Assembly: GCF_034351645.1 (NCBI RefSeq)
Contig: NZ_CP133782.1
Location: 935,001 to 999,000 of the forward strand
Direction of reading: 5' to 3'
Length of the DNA stretch: 64,000 nt
DNA from: Pseudomonas sp. DC1.2
GTDB taxonomy: Bacteria > Pseudomonadota > Gammaproteobacteria > Pseudomonadales > Pseudomonadaceae
Below the pieces are notes generated by a model. That model was not told where the DNA came from and made no database searches. It was given only the letters and a program-made list of their open reading frames with translations. A program made the translations under genes and the position numbers. Positions 58,244 to 64,000 of this stretch are shown piece by piece (position 1 is the stretch's first letter; each line of letters begins with the position of its first letter).

Positions 58244-58657
58244 ATGCAAATCCAAGTCAATAGCGATAACCATATTCAAAGCAGCATCCGACTGGAGGAG
58301 TGGGTACGTACTACCATTGAGAGCACGCTCGAACGTTACGAAGAGGATCTGACCCGCGTTGAGGTTCACCTGCGGGACGAGAACGGCGATAAGCCCGGAC
58401 CGCACGATATGCGCTGCCAGCTGGAAGCGCGGCCTAAAGGTCACCAACCGATTTCCGTGACCCATAAAGCCGACACCCTGGAACAGGCCATCGACGGGGC
58501 AGCCACCAAGCTTGAACATGCACTGGATCACCTGTTTGGCAAACTGCGTGGCAAGCCTCGTGCTGCTGCGGTGGTGCCGATCGAAGCGGGGGCCCATGCT
58601 GACGTGTTGTTGGAAGAGGAGTTTCTCGAAAACGAACAGGCTGCACAAAACGGCTGA
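58244..58657 (+). CDS. HPF/YfiA-family (sigma-54 modulation) protein, second copy
   Basis: A 137-residue HPF/S30AE-family protein. N-terminal MQIQVNSDNHIQSSIRLEEWVRTTIESTL and LTRVEVHLRDENGDKPGPHDMRCQLEARPKGHQ define the fold; an acidic extension (about 110-137, EEEFLENEQ) sets it apart from the short hpf at 0.7-1.0 kb. It may be a stress-specific ribosome factor; not shown. ATG after an AGGGATG-like ribosome binding site. A terminator follows. Confidence 0.88.
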   Translation: MQIQVNSDNHIQSSIRLEEWVRTTIESTLERYEEDLTRVEVHLRDENGDKPGPHDMRCQLEARPKGHQPISVTHKADTLEQAIDGAATKLEHALDHLFGKLRGKPRAAAVVPIEAGAHADVLLEEEFLENEQAAQNG

Positions 58658-58691
58658 TAGCTAATCCGGTTTTTACCTTCCACCATTGAAC

Positions 58692-58719
58692 ACGGGTCTG
58701 CAATTGCAGGCCCGTTTTG
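58692..58719 (+). terminator. Terminator after the second HPF-family gene
   Basis: ACGGGTCTGC / GCAGGCCCGT with AATT loop and one mismatch, followed by TTTGGTTT. Confidence 0.8.
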
Positions 58720-58781
58720 GTTTCAGCGTTTAGCGTTTTTCTCAGTGCAAGGACGTCCTGCCTTCACGTCCGGGTGAGTGA

Positions 58782-61115
58782 TCAAAACGCTACCGAGGTC
58801 TGCACATAAACTGTTCGTGGTTCACCCACATACTTGCCCTTGTTGTTGTCATCGAACGATCGTGTGAAGTACTGGTGGTTAAGGATATTTTTTACCCCGA
58901 CGGCCACCGTCAAATCCGATAGTTTTGGCCCGAAGTCATACGCCGCGCGGCTACTGAACAACATGTAGCCAGGGATCTTGCCCGTGCTGCCATCAGCACT
59001 TTGGGCCGTGGTGTTAGCGTTGTCGGCGAATTGGTCACTCTGGTAGCTGCTGTCCAGGTTCAATTTCCACGCGCCCTCGGTGTAACCAACGCCCAGCGTG
59101 CCTTTGTGTTTCGACGAGAACGGCACACGATTGCCCTTGTTCGGTCCGTCTTCGCGGATGGACGCGTCTACATAGGCGTAGGTGGCGTACACATCGAAAC
59201 CGGCCAGGGCCGGGTTCAAGTCATCGAGGGCATAGTTAACACTGGTCTCGATACCTTGATGACGTGTCTCGCCTCGGGCGATGACCGAGTCGGTGGTCTG
59301 ATTGCTTTCATATTGGTTATCGAAATTAATCAGGAACGCACCGATCTCCGCGCGCAACGCGCCGTTGTCGTATCGGGTGCCCAGCTCCCAGGTGCGAGCC
59401 TTCTCTGGTTTGACTTCACCGCTGGTCACCCGGTTAGGCATCTGGCTGTATTGCACACTGCCGAACGAGCCCTCGGTGTTGGCATAGAGGTTCCAACTGT
59501 CGGTCAGGTGATAAAGCACGTTCAGCGCCGGCAGCGCGGTGTTGTAGTCGCCCTTGTACTTGACGTTGGTCAGGTTGTTGGTCTGCTGCGACGAGATCAT
59601 TTCGTAGCGTATGCCGGGGGTCAGGGTCCATTTGCCGATATCGATCCGGTCGTCGACGAAGAAGGCATTGGCCTCGGTGCCGCCCCGGGTGTCCCGGTCG
59701 TTGCGGCTGTCGGTGGTCGGGTATTGGTTGCTGGCAATGGGCGTGCGGTAGCGCAATTCGTGGCCGGCCTCGTTGATGTAGCGATAGCCGACGCCCACTT
59801 CATGGCTGGACGGGCCGATATCGAAGCCTTGGGCCAAACGGGTTTCCAGACCGCGCACCCAATACTCGCGAGGTGACAGCGAGAGGAAGGTGCCCTGGTC
59901 CAGATAACCGCTGCGCAGGGTTTTGGTGAAGAAGGTGTTGGCGGTGAACTCGCGGCGATCTTCCTGATAGCGATAGCCGAAGTTGAACATCGTCCGGCGC
60001 CCCCAGAACTGGTCTTTGGGGCGGGTCGATTGGTATGGATCGGCGTTGTAATCGGCAACGTTCAGGCCGCCGGGCATGTCCGCCTTGCCTTCGTAGTACT
60101 GGGCCATGGTGTTGAAGCTGTTGGCGTCGTCGAGCTGATAGTTGCCTTTGAGGATCAGGTCGTCGATTTGTGTGTCGCTGTGTTCGCGCCAGTCGCCACC
60201 GCGCGTGCCCGAATACAGCAGCGCGCCGCCCATACCGTTGTCGGCGGTGCCGCCGGCCAGCAAGCTGCCGGTGGTCTTGAAACCGTCCTGGCTGGAGGAC
60301 GGGCTGGTCTCGGTCTGGAAACCACCTTTGACGGTCGGCTCATCGGGGATGGCTCGGGTCACGAAATTGACCACGCCGCCGACGTTCTGCGGTCCGTAAC
60401 GGACTGCACCGCCGCCACGCACCACGTCAACGGCGTCCAGGTTGCCCATGCTGATGGGCGCGAACGACAGTTGTGGCTGGCCGTAAGGCGCGAAGGGCAC
60501 CGGAATGCCGTCCATCAGCACGGTCGAGCGTGAAGCCAGGCGCGGGTTGAGCCCGCGAATGCCGAAGTTTAATGCCATGTCATGGCTGCCGGTGCCGTTG
60601 TTGTCCGGCGCATTGACCCCTGGGATGCGGTTGAGCACATCCTTGGCCTGGGTCGCACCCTGACGTTCGAAGTCTTCGCGTCGGATGACATCGCGAGCCC
60701 CTGGGTGCTCGAAGACATTGGTTTGCGCGGCATCGCCGAGCCAGTCACCGACGACGGTTGAGGTGCTCAGTTCCAGCGCGGCGCTGCCCGCGGGTTGCAG
60801 GCTGTAGGCATTGTTACCCTCGGTCCGAGCTTGCAGGCCGGTGCCTTCGAGCAAGGCGTTCAACCCTTGCTCAGTGCTGTAGTCGCCTTCCAGGCCACGG
60901 CTCTGCAACCCGCTGGTGAGGTGTGAACCAAAGGAAATCAGTACGCCGGCTTCACGGCCAAACTGGTTGAGGGCATTTTCCAGTGAGGACGGCGCGATAT
61001 GGTAAGGCCGGGTGTCGGCAGCGTATGCCAGCGGCAGGGCGCCGAAGCTCAGGCTGGCGCCCAGCAAGAGTTGGCGCAGCGTTCTTGCCAGCGGGGTAAG
61101 GTGAATGAGGTGCAT
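58782..61115 (-). CDS. FecA-type TonB-dependent receptor with signalling domain
   Basis: A 777-residue outer-membrane transducer: signal peptide (about 1-31, ending ALPLAYA), an STN signalling domain (about 38-108, PSSLENALNQFGREAGVLISF), plug and barrel. Plug marks are RIPGVNAPDNNGTGSHDMALNFGIRG and VDVVRGGGAVRYGPQNVGGVVNF; it ends in the aromatic SVAF. The STN domain talks to the FecR downstream of binding. Resembles FecA (ferric dicitrate) more than typical siderophore receptors; ligand not proven. Start at 61115 by alignment. Confidence 0.92.
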   Translation of the reverse strand: MHLIHLTPLARTLRQLLLGASLSFGALPLAYAADTRPYHIAPSSLENALNQFGREAGVLISFGSHLTSGLQSRGLEGDYSTEQGLNALLEGTGLQARTEGNNAYSLQPAGSAALELSTSTVVGDWLGDAAQTNVFEHPGARDVIRREDFERQGATQAKDVLNRIPGVNAPDNNGTGSHDMALNFGIRGLNPRLASRSTVLMDGIPVPFAPYGQPQLSFAPISMGNLDAVDVVRGGGAVRYGPQNVGGVVNFVTRAIPDEPTVKGGFQTETSPSSSQDGFKTTGSLLAGGTADNGMGGALLYSGTRGGDWREHSDTQIDDLILKGNYQLDDANSFNTMAQYYEGKADMPGGLNVADYNADPYQSTRPKDQFWGRRTMFNFGYRYQEDRREFTANTFFTKTLRSGYLDQGTFLSLSPREYWVRGLETRLAQGFDIGPSSHEVGVGYRYINEAGHELRYRTPIASNQYPTTDSRNDRDTRGGTEANAFFVDDRIDIGKWTLTPGIRYEMISSQQTNNLTNVKYKGDYNTALPALNVLYHLTDSWNLYANTEGSFGSVQYSQMPNRVTSGEVKPEKARTWELGTRYDNGALRAEIGAFLINFDNQYESNQTTDSVIARGETRHQGIETSVNYALDDLNPALAGFDVYATYAYVDASIREDGPNKGNRVPFSSKHKGTLGVGYTEGAWKLNLDSSYQSDQFADNANTTAQSADGSTGKIPGYMLFSSRAAYDFGPKLSDLTVAVGVKNILNHQYFTRSFDDNNKGKYVGEPRTVYVQTSVAF

Positions 61116-61218
61116 GGGTGACGATCCTGAGGAGGTGGAATCAAGGGGGCTTTCCTTCTCTGTCACGCCAGATCTGAAAAACGGCTCACGTATTGCCAAT
61201 AAATAAATGAAGGTGGTG

Positions 61219-62160
61219 TCAGGCCCTTGCCTCAACGGTCACCCAATACCGGGTAAAACGCTTTACCTTCACCGGCAAACTGATCTCCAGTAGTTCGAGA
61301 ATCCGTTCGCTGTCATCCAGCGGGTAGGTCCCGGAAATCAGCAGATTGGCAATCTGCGCGTCGCAATCGAGGTGCCCACGGCGATAGCGGCCCAGTTCGC
61401 CGAGGAAATCCCCAAGGCGCATGTGCGCGGCCACCAGCATGCCGTCGATCCAAGCGCCGCTGTTGGCGTCCAGGGGGTGCGGAGGGCTGGTGCCATGGGC
61501 GCCAAAACTCAGTTGTTGGGCGGTTTTCAGCAGCAACGGAGAACCGCCGTCGGGCGTCAATTCGACACGTCCTTCAAACACGGCGACCTGAGTGCGATCA
61601 GCGAATTGCCTGACGTTCATTCGCCCGCCTTGGGTTTTCAAAACGCCCTGCGCCGTTCGTACCTCAAATGCCTGAGCTGCGTTCAACCATATTTCGCCTT
61701 CAAGCAAACGGATCAGCCGCTGCGGACCGTCGAGGCGCACGTCGACCGAACTGGCGGTGTTGAGTTGTAGCTGACTGCCATCGCCCAGCGACACTTTGCG
61801 CCGTTGGCCGACCGGGCTGCGATAGTCCGCCAGCAACGGCGTCAGCAGCGCTTGCTCATGGCGCAGGCCCCACGTGACCGCTGACCCCGCCCCCAGAATC
61901 AGCAACAGCTTCAGCGCCTGGCGACGACTGCTGGACGTTGGCGCGTTGAGGGCAGCATGGGCCAATGGCGAAGACACGCCGCGCAAGCGTTGGTTGACCC
62001 GTTGAATATGGTCCCAGGCCCGACGATGTTCGCTGTGAGCCTCCAGCCATTGTTGCCATGCCTGTTGCTGGCGCGGATTGAACGGCCCTTGCTGCATTTC
62101 CATCAGCCAGTACACCGCCTGTTCGGCAACCCCCGAGGGAAAATCAGGCGAAGGGTTCAT
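61219..62160 (-). CDS. FecR-family anti-sigma factor
   Basis: A 313-residue inner-membrane regulator: DUF4880 N-terminal domain (about 10-50; GVAEQAVYWLMEMQQGPFNPRQQQAW), one transmembrane helix about 85-103, and the periplasmic FecR domain (SVDVRLDGPQRLIRLLEGEIWLNA) ending in an STN-contact part. It passes the receptor signal to the sigma factor. ATG overlaps the sigma gene stop (ATGA). Confidence 0.92.
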   Translation of the reverse strand: MNPSPDFPSGVAEQAVYWLMEMQQGPFNPRQQQAWQQWLEAHSEHRRAWDHIQRVNQRLRGVSSPLAHAALNAPTSSSRRQALKLLLILGAGSAVTWGLRHEQALLTPLLADYRSPVGQRRKVSLGDGSQLQLNTASSVDVRLDGPQRLIRLLEGEIWLNAAQAFEVRTAQGVLKTQGGRMNVRQFADRTQVAVFEGRVELTPDGGSPLLLKTAQQLSFGAHGTSPPHPLDANSGAWIDGMLVAAHMRLGDFLGELGRYRRGHLDCDAQIANLLISGTYPLDDSERILELLEISLPVKVKRFTRYWVTVEARA

Positions 62161-62645
62161 CGCGCAAAATAGCAGCGCATCGCTGCTTTATTGAGGTGGC
62201 GCTTGACCGTGGCGATGGAAATTCCCAGCTCGGCCGCGATCTTTGGATACGTTAGGCCATCGATCTGCGCCAGCAAAAACGCGCGCTTGACCCCGCGTGG
62301 CAAGCCGTTCAGCAACTGGTCCAGTTCCGTCAGGGTTTGAAGGATGATTGCCCGTTCTTCTTCCGAAGGCGCGACAGCTTCCGGCATCTGTGCCAGTGCA
62401 TCCAGATAGGCACGCTCCAGATCCTGGCGACGGTAATGATTGAAAAGCACCCGTTTGGCAAGGGTTGTGAGGAAGGCACGTGGCTCGATGATCGGCGCGG
62501 TTTCACGGGCGGTCAGTACCCGCATAAAAGTGTCTTGCGCCAGGTCCGCCGCACTGTCCGGGCAGCCGAGCCTGCGCCGCAGCCAACCGGTGAGCCAGTT
62601 GTGATGGGCGTGATAAAGGTTTTCGACGGTATTGGCTGACTGCAA
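62157..62645 (-). CDS. FecI-family ECF sigma factor
   Basis: An ECF sigma of the FecI group: region 2 (AADLAQDTFMRVLTA; AFLTTLAKRVLFNHYRR) and region 4 (LTYPKIAAELGISIATVKRHLNKA). It activates the fecR-receptor operon under iron limitation. Start is uncertain: the frame is open far upstream and has no good ATG after the Fur box; the TTG at 62645 (VENLYHAHH follows 6 residues later) fits family length of about 160-170. Alternative TTG at 62684. Confidence 0.85.
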   Translation of the reverse strand: MQSANTVENLYHAHHNWLTGWLRRRLGCPDSAADLAQDTFMRVLTARETAPIIEPRAFLTTLAKRVLFNHYRRQDLERAYLDALAQMPEAVAPSEEERAIILQTLTELDQLLNGLPRGVKRAFLLAQIDGLTYPKIAAELGISIATVKRHLNKAAMRCYFAR

Positions 62646-62657
62646 CGGGGCCCCGCG

Positions 62658-62675
62658 ACCGCATTTAAATGCGGT
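62658..62675. repeat. Perfect 18-bp palindrome upstream of the FecI-type sigma gene
   Basis: ACCGCATTTAAATGCGGT reads the same on both strands, located between the Fur box and the likely start of the sigma gene. Confidence 0.6.
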
Positions 62676-62764
62676 AGAGAACAAGAATTGTTCGCATTGT
62701 AGGGGCGAGAACCCACATCCGGCAATCGCTCGTAGCGCCGTTCTGATCGGAGTCTTTTGCGTAT

Positions 62765-62783
62765 GAGAATTTTTATCATTAGT
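62765..62783. promoter_or_regulatory. Fur box upstream of the FecI-type sigma gene
   Basis: Matches 13 of 19 positions of the GATAATGATAATCATTATC consensus (GAGAATTTTTATCATTAGT). Lies between the two divergent sigma genes, so Fur could control either or both. Confidence 0.65.
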
Positions 62784-62908
62784 ATTGCTGCGCTGCGGGT
62801 CCCTGTTCGTTCGCCGGGCCTCACCCGGTTTCAAGGTCTAAACATGAAAGGCAACATCATCCTGCTTCCCGTTTGCAATCGGCTGGCGACGGCGTCCGGG
62901 CCGACGCG

Positions 62909-63472
62909 ATGATCAGCAGCCCCCCTGAATCCCATGACGATGAACATCGCGGCGCCCGTGCGCATTTTCTTCAGGTTTTCCTTTCCCAGCGCCCGCAGAT
63001 GGAAGCGCTGGTGAGCCGTCGTGTCGGCTGTCGGGCAACGGCGGCTGATCTGGTGCAGGACTTGTTCTTGCGTTTCTGGCGTCGGCCGTTGGTTCAGGTC
63101 GAGGAACTCAGCACGTACTTGTTGCGTTGCGCCGGCAACATCGCTATCGATCACCTGCGCAGCGAGGGCGTGCGGGTGCGCGTCAACGAAGGCTGGATGC
63201 CAGACGCACCGGACAGTCTGGGCAGTGAACCGCAAGCGGCTTTGGAGGCAGGCAACGATTTGCGCTATGTCGAAGCGGCGCTGCGGGCGTTGCCTGAGCG
63301 TACTCGACAGATCTTTTTGCTTAACCGCTTCCACGGGCGCAAGTATGCCGAGATCGCCAAGGCCATGGGCCTGTCTCAAAGCGCCGTGGAAAAACATATG
63401 ATGCGCGCCCTCGATGCCTGCAAGGCCAGCCTGCGGGAACCCGAACTGCGCATGCCAAGGAAAGCACCGTGA
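62909..63472 (+). CDS. ECF sigma factor (FecI-like), second, divergent
   Basis: A 187-residue ECF sigma: region 2 AADLVQDLFLRFWRRP and TYLLRCAGNIAIDHLRSEG; region 4 GRKYAEIAKAMGLSQSAVEKHMMRALDAC. Start ATG 62909. It belongs to the FecI group and is followed by a FecR gene with GTGA overlap; the receptor is presumably beyond the window. It is divergent from the other FecI and may share the intervening Fur box. Confidence 0.9.
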   Translation: MISSPPESHDDEHRGARAHFLQVFLSQRPQMEALVSRRVGCRATAADLVQDLFLRFWRRPLVQVEELSTYLLRCAGNIAIDHLRSEGVRVRVNEGWMPDAPDSLGSEPQAALEAGNDLRYVEAALRALPERTRQIFLLNRFHGRKYAEIAKAMGLSQSAVEKHMMRALDACKASLREPELRMPRKAP

Positions 63473-64000
63473 ATCAGCTTGACCGCGTCACCCCGACGCC
63501 CGCTCAGGAACAGGCTGCTTTTGCCTGGCTGAGTTTGTTGCACGATCAGCCCAGCAGCGGCGATCAACTGACGTTCAGTCAGTGGCTTCAGGCCGATCCC
63601 GCCCACGCCCAGGCATATACCCATGCGCAGGTGGTGTGGGAGTTGAGCGAAGGACCGGCGCGCACATTAGCCGCTGAGGATGTCTTTGCCCTGCAACGTT
63701 ATCTCAACCGCATGGAGCGCTCGCGGCGCACCCGTGTGTTGCGTGGTGCCGGTGCGCTGGCCATGGCGGCGTGCCTGTTGTTGATGATCGGCCTTGGCGC
63801 TGGCTGGCAGCCGTCGCGTTGGGTCAACGATCTGGGGGCGGACTATGTCTCGGCGCCGGGAGAAATTCGCACGGTCACGCTGGCTGATGAATCGCACGTC
63901 ACCCTCGACGCTGACAGCGCCATCGCCGTCGATTTCAGTCACGGCGAGCGGCGTGTCCAACTGCGTCGCGGCGCCGGATTTTTCAGCGTGACCCACACCG
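63469..64000 (+). CDS. FecR-family anti-sigma factor, N-terminal part
   Basis: Partial gene cut by the window end: GTG at 63469 overlaps the sigma stop (GTGA). Readable 177 residues show the DUF4880-like start (AFAWLSLLHDQPSSGDQLTFSQWL), a transmembrane helix (about 86-102) and the beginning of the FecR domain (YVSAPGEIRTVTLADESHVTLDADSAIAV). Partner of the sigma gene before it. Confidence 0.9.
   Translation, partial: MNQLDRVTPTPAQEQAAFAWLSLLHDQPSSGDQLTFSQWLQADPAHAQAYTHAQVVWELSEGPARTLAAEDVFALQRYLNRMERSRRTRVLRGAGALAMAACLLLMIGLGAGWQPSRWVNDLGADYVSAPGEIRTVTLADESHVTLDADSAIAVDFSHGERRVQLRRGAGFFSVTHT

Noticed and set aside
57758-58648. Minus-strand frames in and next to the second HPF-family gene
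   Set aside because: One overlaps the HPF gene in antisense, the other lies in the gene-free stretch; neither has a ribosome binding site or recognisable motif.

Overview
The window is a stretch of Pseudomonas chromosome, most likely from the P. fluorescens complex. Three things point there: gene order that I recall from other Pseudomonas genomes (rapZ-ptsN-hpf-rpoN-lptBAC-kdsCD, then mlaFEDCB-ibaG-murA-hisGDC-algW-NIF3-cysDNC; and folX-folE-folM ... flavodoxin-LysR-cidAB-aldolase-hydrolase-SDR), GC-rich coding DNA, and short REP-type palindromes between genes. No rRNA or tRNA gene, CRISPR array, insertion sequence or phage was seen.

Region 1 (1-22.6 kb) is conserved core. The minus-strand block ends in rapZ (cut by the window edge) and carries nitrogen PTS, ribosome hibernation, sigma-54, LPS export (lptB, lptA, lptC) and Kdo synthesis (kdsC, kdsD). 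The divergent plus-strand block carries the Mla phospholipid transport operon, ibaG, murA, hisG, hisD, hisC, then (after an inserted DUF4198 + TonB-receptor pair) algW, a NIF3 protein and cysD-cysNC. Envelope building and maintenance is the common theme.

Region 2 (22.6-36.4 kb) is a mix of housekeeping genes: an acyltransferase, pta, a SlyD-like isomerase, glutathione peroxidase, an Old Yellow Enzyme, a glycosyltransferase, cysZ, trxB, a class III aminotransferase, and the minus-strand folM-folE-folX pterin operon with two small conserved genes behind it.

Region 3 (36.4-39.9 kb) is the most interesting core-like segment. A MerR regulator whose B12-binding region has lost the cobalamin-ligand His and a short LOV blue-light receptor flank a PilZ-like gene, next to the pterin operon. 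This has the composition of a class II LitR (PplR) / short-LOV light-response pair, and a 12-bp-spaced operator-like site lies just upstream of folM.

Region 4 (39.9-48.2 kb) has a LysR regulator with cidA/lrgB-type membrane genes, an aldolase / Asp-nucleophile hydrolase / SDR run, then an AT-richer island with an orphan 799-residue protein that looks like the Pseudomonas DUF6543 (dermonecrotic-toxin-like) family.

Region 5 (48.1-64 kb) has the homogentisate pathway (IclR regulator, hmgA, fumarylacetoacetase, maleylacetoacetate isomerase, MFS carrier), SirB1, a leucine-dehydrogenase-like gene lacking the catalytic lysine, SOS-controlled yebG, psiE, DUF3509, a structured gene-free stretch, a second HPF-family gene and, at the right edge, a FecI-FecR-TonB receptor system facing a second, divergent ECF sigma-FecR pair cut by the window end. 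Tetrahydromonapterin made by FolX/FolM is the usual cofactor of phenylalanine hydroxylase, so the pterin operon and the homogentisate genes may serve one aromatic amino-acid route (inference).
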